Source: Diadema setosum (lineage: Eukaryota > Echinodermata > Echinoidea > Diadematoida > Diadematidae). From it: a DNA stretch of 64,000 bases. Location of the stretch: the NCBI RefSeq assembly GCF_964275005.1, contig NC_092692.1:10645643-10709642 (forward strand), given 5' to 3'. Shown here one piece after another: positions 12,997 through 23,900 of this stretch (positions are counted from its first letter, which is position 1; each line of letters opens with the position of its first letter). Below the pieces are notes generated by a model. The model saw nothing but the letters and a program-made list of their open reading frames with translations, was not told the origin of the DNA and did no database searches. The translations under genes were made by a program, and so were the position numbers.

Positions 12997-15920
12997 ATGG
13001 CCACACCAACCTATGCGGCCACAACTGAGGGCATGAAAAACGGAAACGGGGCGACTGCAAGCATTCCAAGATTATCCACTTCACAGACTTTCTACGCAGT
13101 ATCTGGCTCTTCACATCAAACTACGTCAGGTACCTATCAAAGTTACACGTCTGATGTTGGAAAGACGTCGTCAGATGCTGGCCAAACACCATACACTGAA
13201 CACCAAGCGTCAAAAGCCGACACAAACCAGGGTATTGTTCGTGACTACATCACAACGACACCAGGCGTTCCAACATCTGTGTTTGAGCAGACGATGTCGT
13301 TTGAAACGCCTCCTCAAACTACGGGTAATTCCCGAGTCAATAATCATCTCGAGCCAGGATGATAACCACAGATAGATTATGGAATTGCATGTATAGCCTT
13401 AAAAAAGAGAGAACAAAAAGGCAAGAAGTTTCTTTTAGAGTACCCTATACTAAAGGACATCTCTCGGAGGAGGGCTATGGATAGAAAGTTTTCTATCGTA
13501 AATCCATTCATCCATTCATCCATTCGTTTTATGCTGAGAAGACAACTCCACGTGTCCGACAGAGCCATGTGTTGTTGGCATTATGATGCAGCAACTATTG
13601 TTCCATAACACAGATAACGCCACGCAGTAAGTCAGGAGTCGAAGGACCGAGTAGAAAGTCCAATGTAAACTTCAATCTTCTAAGTTATCAAAAGGGATTT
13701 AGCGGTTTTGATCAAGAAACAAATTCACAATTATATTAAGAAAAAGGAGGTGGTTCCTGTATCTCTGTTTAATATAACACGTATGATCTTATAGATGACA
13801 ATTGAGTTAAAGGGATAGTTAAGAGAATTTCTGCCTTTATTTCCAGCTCCTGATGCATGTTCAACTTCTCCATGTGAGCACGGGGGCACTTGTGTACATG
13901 CTGGCAACGTGTCCTGTATTTGCACTGACGAATGGACGGGAGACTATTGCCACATAGGTGAGATACTCAAACTGAGTGCACGTCTGTTATCCTTATATTA
14001 AAGGCACAAATCTAGCCCCTCCCCCATCCTGGAAATATTCTCCGAAACATAATCATAATCTATCAGTATTATTTGGGAAAAAACAAAACAAAACATGAGG
14101 TCGACCATGAAGGTCAAAGCAAAAATGTTCTGTGACAGAACAAATTTGCCGTCGACTTCATCATTCTCTTTAAATCACAATAATTACAAGGAATTATATC
14201 GATGTTTGTATTGGTCATGACAACTATCCTTGAAAATGTAGACGTGAGGTAAAAGTCACCATCAATCTTGTCAATCTTGCCAGGTTATTCATTTCTATAA
14301 TGACAGCTTTTTGCAACATGCAATGCCACAGAAATCACATGAAGATTACATGCATTGCGTCTGTAAAGAGTCATGACGTATATAAAGTATGTTATTGCAA
14401 CTAAAGCGAATGACAAACCTATATATTTCTTTGATGATATTAATCATTGCCTTGTAGTTGCAAAGCCATGTCTTGCCAAGTATTATTTGTGCGAGTTGTC
14501 AGGATCCGATAGCTCAATTACATACAACACTACTAAACATTACAATGCAAAATTATGGACGACATTCTGGTTGTGAGGCATTAATCACCATTTAATGATA
14601 CAATTCTGAAACTATTCTTTCTGTAATCAAATTTTCGCAGCCGTTTGCCCAAAGGGATGGACATATGGTGGGGGCAAATGCTATCAAGTCCTGTCCACTC
14701 CCACCTCTTGGTCGTATGGTAAGGCTTCATGCAACGGCGCTCCAGCTGTCACGCTCGGGGACAATCTGGGGCAGCGGCAGCCGTCGTTGCTGTTCCTCAA
14801 TAGCGACGAGGAGGCCGACGTCCTCATGGCGCTGTTTGAGTTCAACGCGAAATGGGTTTGGATGAACTGTAACGACCAGGAGAAGGAGGATGAATGGATA
14901 TGCGAGTCAGATGCCAGTGGAACCATCTCAAACTTCAGAAGTTCGTAGCTGAGTATTTGATAATTTATAGATATTGCCTATTATATGGGGGCCTTGTTTG
15001 TCGGGTGTTGAATCTAGAGGGAATTCTGTAGGAAACCGCAAGTAGCGGATAGAAAACGTAATTATCAACACGTCGCTGGCAATACGAGGGCTCAGAATGA
15101 TTGGCAATGTAGTGTAGGTTCACACCAACTGATGACGTATTGGAAAATGGGTGGTGTATAAGAAGTCAAGGTCTTTTTTTTTAATTTCAGCAGACCTTTT
15201 GTAAAGAACAGAATCCATCTTACGTTACTTGAAATGAGTAAGTTCTTGATAAAATGCACATATTGAGGTATACTATATCTCCTCATAAATAGGTCCTACC
15301 TAAACATTCATTTCCGGTCACTGGTCTCGTCGTTGGTCAACTGGTCCCAGAGGGCCTTACACACATCATCTATTGCTTGTGGAGCCGGCTAATTGGGAAA
15401 TTGAATATGTCGGAGACAGAATGATTTAATTCTTACAAAATTCCTTTAAACCAATCATGCATTGTTTGGTTGCGATACATGTCTTGAGCTATTTCGATAG
15501 CCAGGAGCTTCATAGTCTGGCTTCCAGACCCTCTGCCCATACTATTTCGCTATCCATGATATTAACGCCCTCAACGTCGAAAACTAGTATAGTTTAAGTT
15601 GATTTTCTCGCGCCTTTGCCTTCGGCAAAGGCGGCGACTTCGTCGCCGCGGAGTCCAGTTGGCAAAGGGTCTGGAAACCAGACTAGGAGCTTCACAATGT
15701 CTTACAATTTTTCGTATGTAATCCTTAACAGGGTACTGGTTATTTTCAAACACTTTACCACTAATCTCGTAAGAAATGGTTAAAATTGCTAATGCAGAGT
15801 ATGATGAAAAATAAATGTGGACAAGTATTCAAAAAAAAAAAAAAAAAGCAAACTCTTCTATCTAGTAATAACCACTGTGAATATTAATGTTACCTGTAAA
15901 CTCAGGCACGTGTACCGAGA

Positions 15921-15956
<36 letters not shown>

Positions 15957-16484
15957 CTATAAATTATGAACATTCCCAATGGTTGCCTATCTGTTTTTGT
16001 TTTGTTTTTGTTTCTGGTTTTTGTTTTTGCACGTATACACAGCTTTCAAAGTGGTGTTAGAAAAATGATTGTCACAATTTTAACAAAAGCACATCAAACT
16101 CCTTGTGTTCTTACCTCGAGAAAGACAATACACTTTAGCATTCATTGCAGGTATAACACAGACTCAATTGGAGTTTCATTTCCCGCTTTTCCCTACATCA
16201 TTGTCAATCCTGGCACAATTTGACAGTCGAGCTGTCCCTAATAACAAGATTATGGTACCGCAGGTAGGCTCAAAATCTGTACCATTTTTCTCTTTGTTGG
16301 TTGATCTTGCACAAAAACAGACTGGGCCGACAAGCAACCGAATGACGGCCGGCTAGGAAACTGTGCAATTGTGCGAGTGTCCAACTTTGGAACATACGTG
16401 CCCCGGAAATGGTATGACAGTGGCTACGGCTGCGGACAGAGGAGTGACATAAAAACGGTTTGCCAAATCATCGTGACGCCTTAG
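12997..16484 (+). CDS. EGF and C-type lectin domain protein (N-terminus incomplete)
   Basis: Exons are 12997-13324, 13847-13957, 14641-14940 and 16321-16484. All introns are phase 1 with AG acceptors and GT donors, and they join to 300 codons plus TAG. Residues 1-109 are Ser/Thr-rich, mucin-like. Exon 2 is one EGF module with six cysteines (ACSTSPC...GGTC...SCIC...YC). Exons 3-4 are one C-type lectin domain split before the ligand loop: CPKGWTYGGGKCYQ, then WVWMNCNDQE, NWADKQPNDG, KWYDSGYGC and a closing VCQI. The Ca-site motifs are altered from the classical forms: QPN replaces EPN or QPD, and WYD replaces WND, so sugar specificity cannot be read off. Met12997 has no signal peptide. The frame is open upstream to about 12856 and still Ser/Thr-rich, so the first exon shown probably starts at an acceptor around 12870-12990 and a signal exon lies further upstream. 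A secreted immune-type lectin is inferred. The third donor (A|GTTCGT) is weak. Confidence 0.8.
15515..15683. mobile_element. Short MITE, GTCTGG...CCAGAC family
   Basis: Terminal inverted repeats GTCTGGCTTCCAGACCCTCT and its counterpart GGGTCTGGAAACCAGAC are flanked by TA on both sides. It lies in the third intron of the lectin gene. The same family appears at 29261-29446 and 54479-54665, sharing the internal text ACTATTTCGCTAT and AAAACTAGTATA. Confidence 0.75.
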
Positions 16485-16527
16485 CTGGCGGTATTCGACA
16501 GGACTGTGGCAGCGGCAGTGGGTGCAC

Positions 16528-16846
16528 GTCACAAGACCGACACCCGCGAGTTATACAGCCCACGAGTCATACAGCTCACAAGTCATACAGCCCATGAATT
16601 ATACAGCTCACGAGTAATACAACCCATTAGTTCGACACTAAGCAAACAAGGCCCACGAGACCGACACATTAAGCCCCGTGTTGTATCTGTCGAACTCGTG
16701 GGCTGTTTTTACCTATAGTGTCGCTGTATTTGCCTGGTGTCGAACTCACGGGCTGTATGACTCGTGAGATGTATGACTCATGGACCTGTTTTCAATGTCG
16801 AACTCGTGGGCTGTATGATTCTCGGGTGTCGGTCTAGTGGGATGAC
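16528..16846. repeat. Long inverted repeat built of short tandem units
   Basis: The left arm repeats variants of CACGAGTTATACAGCC about five times. The right arm repeats the complement, GGGCTGTATGACTCGTG. The outer ends also pair (AGACCGACACCCGCGAG against CTCGGGTGTCGGTCT). It begins about 45 bp after the lectin stop codon, so if the 3' UTR runs that far the transcript could fold into a ~150 bp stem. It is probably a foldback DNA element. Confidence 0.7.
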
Positions 16847-16869
16847 CCCGCGGCAGTGAGTGTTTATTG

Positions 16870-17070
16870 ACATTGAGGGTGAATTGACATTGTATTTGGT
16901 ATTGGTATCGGTATTGATATGGACGTTGAAATTGACATCGACAATTTATATTGGTGTTAAACATTGATATTGATATTAGTGTTGATATCAATGATGATGT
17001 TAATATTGATATTGAATATGAAAATGGTATTGATGTTGACTTTGATGTAGATATTGAAATTGATCTTTCA
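16870..17070. repeat. Degenerate ATTGAT/GATATT hexamer tract
   Basis: An imperfect array of ATTGAT, GATATT and GTTGAT units. The frames open across it on both strands encode only repetitive Asp/Ile/Val text and are not genes. Confidence 0.7.
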
Positions 17071-17544
17071 ATTATTGGTTTCCTTTTACCAGGAAACCTA
17101 AGTATTTCATTACAATCAGTGTTTCATTTTTGTAAGACTGAAAATAACATCTCGTCTTGCAATTTTAAATCGTTATAGAATGAACAACCCCAAACTGACC
17201 TAAGTGTTGTTCACTTGAGAAGAAAAATGAACAACAAAAAAAAAGATGAATAGCGGAGTCGATGAATAAACGATAAGAACTGGAAAACAGAAGAGGAACA
17301 CTCCTTCAACTTATTTCGATAGACTGTCACGTCTAGAGAAAATGGCCCTTCGTATAATTTGCAACGTATACTTACGTATCATGGGGATCTCACATCTTAT
17401 GTTTTGTTCTCTGAAAACAAGATTTTCACGATAACTGATCGTTATTGTCATTATCTTGGCCATTTTATGTACTAATTCAGTAATAATTCATTTCCTGCCA
17501 TTGTCACTGTACTAGCATGTCTACGAGAAACTGCTCCTTCCATA

Positions 17545-18125
17545 CATCGGCCGTGATTTGGTAGAACTACGTACGTATCTCGGTTTTTTTTACTTTTTTT
17601 TTTGGCTTATTGAGTTTTTCATAACATCATGCTTAATATGTTAAAATATGATGTTATAACTCTTCGTCATTGTTGAAATGAAATTCTCAAATATCAAGGT
17701 TTTGGGGTAAAAATGACGTCATTTAGCTGGCAGAACTACGTATAATTGCTATACAACACTGTAGTGAGATAGTTTTGCCTGATCGTACTCCATTGAGACA
17801 GCTTGAGCGCTTAGCAGAGTATCTCAAGTTCCAACGATCCTTTACGCGCGTGTCGTATTTGTACACAATCAATGGGATTCTCACGATCAGGCAGAACTAT
17901 ACGTATCTTTTGAGAAACTCTAAAATTTCTCTAAATATGTGGCAATGAGCATGAAATTTGAGTCAAATAAACATAAAAGTTATAATTTTTGTTATAGAAC
18001 GCAATTCTAAGTTATGTAAATCACTCTATGTAAAACGACAGGCGTTTAAACTTTAAACGTGAATATCTCGAAATCGCTTCGAACTAGATATTCTATGTTA
18101 TAGTTTTGCCAGAGCACGGCCGAAA
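17545..18125. mobile_element. Candidate inverted-repeat element
   Basis: The outer pair is CGGCCGTGATTTGGTAGAAC near 17550 against the reverse complement of the GCCAGAGCACGGCCG text near 18125. The inner pair is TAGTTTTGCCTGATCGT near 17771 against ACGATCAGGCAGAACTA near 17895. There is no coding sequence. The boundaries are approximate. Confidence 0.5.
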
Positions 18126-18396
18126 TACCCAACACATTACTCTAATGACTCTCATTTGCCTTTACCAAGGACTATTTTCACACAGTCTATATTTACATTT
18201 GCTTTGGACTCCAATACTGTAATTATCTCTGTGATAGTTTAAAAGCGTCCCCAAGTTTAAGTTCTGGCAAGAATAATTTGAGAGATTGCTTTTTGGTTAC
18301 CTACAAAAATTAATCTGAATCTCATCACCAAAGTTAGCTTTTTATATGTTAACATTACGAAGTCGTAGAATTTTGCCGATCCTTTTTTTTTAATGG

Positions 18397-18789
18397 TTAA
18401 AGGGACTGTACAGTACTGGTTGAGGTGGGGATTCATGTTTTGAACATTCCTAAGTGAGATAATGAAAAGCCTCTTATGAAATATGAAAGAGCATGTAATT
18501 TTAAGAAGGATTCAACGTTTATTTGATGAAAATTGGTTTTCAAATGGCTGAGACATCCCCAAAAAAGTGCTAATAATAAAAGGCGACATGCCACAACTTA
18601 ATTAGGATCTCTTTGTTTCATCTTGTTTTTGGATATCTCAGCCATGTCAAAACCGATTTTCATCGAATAAAATTTTGATACCCCTTAGAACTGCATGCTC
18701 TTTGACATCTCATAGAGTGGTTTCTGAATATCTCGTATAACGTTAAAAGCTAAATCCTCACCTCGACCAGAACTGTACACGCCCTTTAA
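18397..18789. mobile_element. TTAA-flanked MITE (piggyBac-type), copy 1
   Basis: TTAA lies at both ends, with ~30 bp terminal inverted repeats: AGGGACTGTACAGTACTGG on the left and CCAGAACTGTACACGCCCT on the right. It is nearly identical to the copy at 47463-47854, about 93-95% by eye. Non-coding. A TTAA target with short inverted ends is the insertion signature of piggyBac transposases. Confidence 0.85.
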
Positions 18790-18949
18790 AAGCAAAAGCA
18801 AAAACAGAACATCAATCCATATTGCAATTATTGCTTGGCGGCTCCAACTATCCACTAATTTTCTTCTTGTTATAGTTCTCTACCTTTTTATCTTCACACC
18901 ACGTAATTCGTTTCTCTCTCTCCCTCTCCCTCTTCCTTTTCTACTGCAT

Positions 18950-19262
18950 GACAGTAACATAGTGTACATGGTGTAGGGATTTGTTATAAGATGTTTGTTT
19001 AGGGATAGTTAGGATTCCGTCTCTTTGTTTCGTAATCCGCTTTTCATGTATAACAGTAAAGCAATCAAGTGATTATATTACGTGTTGGGGAATGCACCCT
19101 TCAAGTATTGCATTACTCCCCATTTCCGTATACAATATTCTCTCATATATTTTGCAAACTTATACATGTCTTTCTATTGTACAGTTAATGTAATTTATGC
19201 ATTCAACTTGTCAAATATTTTTTATGTTTCTGCTGAAATAAATGAATGAAAGAGTGAATGAA
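18950..19262 (+). mobile_element. Probable LINE 3' end
   Basis: 3'-UTR-like sequence ending in GAAATAAATGAATGAAAGAG and further GAATGAA units, the tail style of CR1/L2 elements. No RT sequence precedes it. Confidence 0.35.
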
Positions 19263-19264
19263 TA

Positions 19265-20365
19265 TGTCAGCGAAGTGTATATCTAGTAATAAAACTCATC
19301 TCCTTCAATCTTTACTTACGTATTTGGCCGAGAGACATAAATCTATAATGCAGTAGGGAGATAACGATAGTATGTTACATGAATCAGCGAACGAAAACGC
19401 GAAGAGATATATAGCAAAATTTAATATAAATCATATTGTGTTTTCGGGATTTCTCATAATCATTGCGCCAGGTCCCTGTTCAAAGTCATGAACACACACA
19501 CACACACACAAAAAAAAATAAATGAATAAAAAATAATAATGATAGTCGGAGTTATATGAAAACAACATGAATATACACTGGACTTCGCGTTGGCATGACA
19601 TACGTAAGGTCTCTCCAGTTAAATTCAATTGTTTCGCCATTTCGGTTTTCTTTGTAATACATTCTTCGTTTCATGTTACTTCAAAATCGACATTTTGAGA
19701 TTTATGAAATTGGTTTTACAATTATGAAACATAATATCATTTGTGTTTCTTTAAACTAGCAATTAGCAGGTCCCATTTGGTACTATTAAATTTTTCATTA
19801 AGATGTCCTAAACTAAGCATGTCCTAATTCATGTGGTGATCACAGTCATGACAATTATTTCACTTATTTACAGTCGGGCAGACTTATGCAGTTGATATTC
19901 CTAGTCTAATGTGAGCGCAAAGTGAACGCACTCCATTCTTCTTAAGACGAAATATTTGCGATTAAAGCTGCTAAAAAACAAGACATTTTATATCCAAGAG
20001 GGGTCCATCACTCTACAAACATTGTCTTTTCAGTGGGTCCCTCCGGGTTTTTTTTTTTTTTTTCACACATTACATTGACAATTTAATAATTTACTTTCGT
20101 TACCTCAGCAACCATTGCAGTGTATCGCTACTGTAAGTTTTCAATCATTGTTGTTTTCTGTCACTAAATAAAGTGAGATTTACGTTTACAATAATAATAC
20201 AGTATCACTTTATTGTGAAAAAAAGAATTAAATTTGAATTTGAACTTGAACCAACTTTGAAAATTCTTACAATACGGTCTTAAAACCTGAATAAACCAAC
20301 AACCTATGTAGCATATTTTAAGTTGTTGTTTTTTTGGGGGGGGGGGGGGAGCGGGAAGCGTTTTC
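19265..20365. other. No recognised gene
   Basis: AT-rich, with a short CA run near 19492-19510, a T-run near 20050 and a poly-G run near 20335-20350. Nothing protein-like in either strand. Confidence 0.5.
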
Positions 20366-20370
20366 TTTAA

Positions 20371-20565
20371 AGACGGCACAGATTGGGGCATGGCGCGTGT
20401 TAAACCTATGGGAAAAACGTTGGGTTAGGGTTTATGGTTAGGGTTAGGGTTAGGGTTAGGGTTGGGTTGGGGTTAGGGTTAGGGTTAGGGTTAGGGTTTG
20501 ATGGTTAGGGTTAGGATTAGGATTAGGGTTAGGTTTAGGGATAGGGTCCCCAATGTGTGCCGTCT
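20371..20565. repeat. Interstitial (TTAGGG)n tract framed by inverted repeats
   Basis: The core at about 20423-20548 is a run of about twenty TTAGGG-like units with variants (TTGGGG, TTAGGA, TTTAGGG). It is bracketed by AGACGGCACAGATTGGGG at 20371 and CCCCAATGTGTGCCGTCT ending at 20565, an inverted pair of about 18 bp. This suggests a small transposable element that carries or acquired telomere-like repeats, and not a plain chromosomal scar. It ends about 370 bp before the TOMM22 start codon. Confidence 0.75.
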
Positions 20566-20933
20566 AAAAAAAAAACACGCGAGCGGGAACATAGCATAGT
20601 TTTGACATGAGCAGACCTGTCCAACATTTACATGACGGAATCTTTCGCAAGGGGAACATTTGCGATAAAAATTTGTCCCCCGAAACATGCAATGCATGGA
20701 CGTAGAGGGCGGGATTTTCATGCCGTGTTTGTGTGTTGCATGCTTGCGCAATTTACGCATCGTGGAGTACGGAATTTTTACACTCACACTCGCACGCTTC
20801 TATTCTCCGCACAACGTGCAAGTCATGTACACACGTACACGACGGAGCGAGGCAATTGATTAGCCACTTCAAAGTGAATGAGTGGGACTGCACGCACGCA
20901 CCAGATAATTTGCACAACGAAACTTCTACCAAG

Positions 20934-23900
20934 ATGGAGGGTGGAGACAACCTGGAACAGGTAACAGAGACTGTTGGCGTAGATGTAGCTCCACACTCTA
21001 CCGACGAATCCAACACACAAGCAGTTGACGGCAAGAATGGAGAAACTGAAAATTCGATGTCTGAGTCGCTTTTAGATGATGATCTTGTAGTAATTCCTAA
21101 CCAAAAAGAGCAAGCACAGGAACAGCATGGCGACAAAACGACACTTCCACAGCCCGATCTCATTACGCCTTTGGCAGCGGCACAGGGGGAGCCCGCACCC
21201 GTACCCGCAGCCGTACCAATACCCGAGGTGATGCAGCCAAATCTTGCGGATTCAACAAGCGTTACTTCTGGGACAAGTCCAAGGTAAATAACTGTTTGCC
21301 ACTGTCATGACTATTGGCTGTTTGCACATTACTATACAAGCACAATTGATATCCAGAACGTAGGGTACAAATACAACTAATTTTACGAAATTACGAACAG
21401 CAGACTCGTGAAGTCCGAGTCGTATTCGTAAAACGAAGCCATGAATAATATGATTTGATTACTTGTCGTAATCAGGTTGTGGTAAGATTAAGAGACAAGT
21501 CAAGGTAGAGCTGGCCCGATCAGACGCTGTGCTGTGTGAATCACGACACTTGTGTAAAGCGACAGCAGAGACTCCAATCCCTAACGTTAGCACCTTCTGA
21601 TCTGGAGATTCTTCCGCCTGAAACCCTCAGCAAATGGGAGGCTCCAACTTCATGTGTGCAAAGCGCACATCATGAGCGCGAAACGCAAAGTCCCTTGCTG
21701 CCGGGGTCCAGGGCCCGCTTTCTAAGGGCCCTGTAACAGGGGTCGCACAACTTTTTTTTTTTTTTAACTAGCCAGGTGGACTACAATTTTGACACTGAAG
21801 CAATATTTTGGCTAGCCAGACGGATTAGTAACTTCAGAATTTTTTATTTTTAGCTAGTCCGACGTGATTTCGGGTGGCCAATGGCCAGCGGACCATTGCC
21901 AATTTCGAACCCTGCTGTAAGCTCTAGGGTTCCAGATGCTCTCTCATGCTATTTCAGGCTTATTTCTCGACATACGATGACACTAAAGTATACAAGATCA
22001 TTTCAAGTGGGAGACACAGAGCCAGGGCGGGGGAAATTGCATCTCAAGCGGGAGAACAGGAGATCTTGCAAAAATGGGCTTTCGGCAGGAGATCTCCCAT
22101 CGAAAGCGGGAGAGTTGGAGTCTCTGCGACAGGGCTGTGTATAGTTAAACAAACATTAACTTGGGGTCTACAGTGTGAAAAGTAAGGGGCTTCATAGTTG
22201 ATTTGTACAGTGTACATTTGTACATGAAATTCAAGTCCATCAAAATTCTTTCGTAGGAGGAGAACGAGAAGCCTGCTTTAATTTATGACACACATCTCCT
22301 TCCATCTGCAAGAATCTTCACTGACTTTCCAGTGTAGGATTTGAGTGGCAGGCAGGTCAAGAAGAAGAAGAAGAACAAGAAACTGATGAAGATGCCAAAA
22401 TGAATCTTTGAACGGAACTAAACTGAAAAGTTCTGTGTATTACAGATTGAAATAGTTGTTTGGAATTGTGTGAAAATCATTCAGAGTGATTCTGGATAGT
22501 TGCACATTTTTTTTTTCTTGCTTTCTTTGCATTTGTTGTTGCTGTGAATGAAACCTCAGACATTTTGATTAAGATTCAGTTTGAACACCCATTCCAAGTG
22601 GCATTCATTTCCTAGTCTCTAAGAGGAAGCTGTAATTTGTACAGAATTTTTCTGCATTTTGTGGTTAAAGCCTATCAAAAATACTAGTACTGTGCACTCA
22701 AGTTATATAATGATGAACATGGTTATAACGAAATTGTGGTCTCAACAAAGTAAAAATCCAAGCCCCAATGTAATGCGCTCTTGTTTTTTATTGTTTGTTC
22801 AGTTATAACAAAATTTTGATATGACACAAAGAAACTGCTGGTCCCAAGGACTTCAACATGATTTTTATGTTGTTGTTGTTTTTTTTTAACGAAACATGCA
22901 ATATGCAATTTATGCTGGCTGTTTACTGTAGGTTAGACATTTTATCAAAAAGGGTTTTTCAGGAATTGCTTCTTTTTGATAACCAGGCATCAGTTCTTTG
23001 GCTTTTTCTGCCAATTTGCCATCTTCAAGTCTTTGAAATTTGGTTGGCTTTGTCCTTCAGCAAGTCAGTGCCACCTCCCACCGGATCAGCCACAGAGCCT
23101 GCGTCCACCCCAGTCAAAACGGCAACGACAGAACCTAAGCCAGCAGGCCCCAGCAACCCTTCAGCTCACCAAAATCCAGCCCCTAAGACGAGTCAACCGC
23201 CAAAAGCAGCAAAACCAATCACAGTTTCAGATCCAGCCGATGATGATGATGAGGTAACCTCAAGAATGAAAGATGTGGTGTCAGTTGATCTTGTGTTTCC
23301 GTGTTGAATCTCTTTTTTTTTTTCTTTCTTTTTTTTTTTTTTGGGGGGGGGGGGAGATGTACATGATACAAATCAAAGATTTTAATGATTGTGATTGGTT
23401 CCATTTTGCTGATAATAATATACAATGTATGCCCAAACCATTCATCTTGTATGTGAAGCAAGCATACACTGTATTGATACTACACAATGACTGTAGTGTG
23501 ATGAATGACTAAATTAAGTGATATAAATGATGTCTTTTTTCATGACTTCTCTCAACATTTATCGGGACTGTGTAACCGGAGGGGGGGGGGGGGGCATCCA
23601 CTTTTTGGGTTTGTCAAATAAAATGTAAAAAAATCAGGTAAAAATGCACAACACCTATCAATTTCCAAAGGTTCTTTCCTTAGATTCTTCCTGTCCAAGT
23701 GGGATAAGGGGGGGGGGGGGGGGATGGGGGGGGGGGGGAGTGCCTTCTGTAGCAATAATTGATCAAGTATTAGCCATCATTCTTGAGATAAAATGAAGAC
23801 AAAGCATCTGGAAAATCACCCCCACGCCAATGTGCTTTGCCATCCACTTTTCTTCTCATTTTAGGACTTTGAAGATGAGACCCTAGTGGAGAGGTTATGG

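Noticed and set aside
12750-13004. Minus-strand frame starting with a hydrophobic, signal-like MAMVTAALTSTFGILLL
   Set aside because: It is the antisense of the Ser/Thr-rich lectin exon, and the hydrophobicity follows from that overlap. No splice partner.
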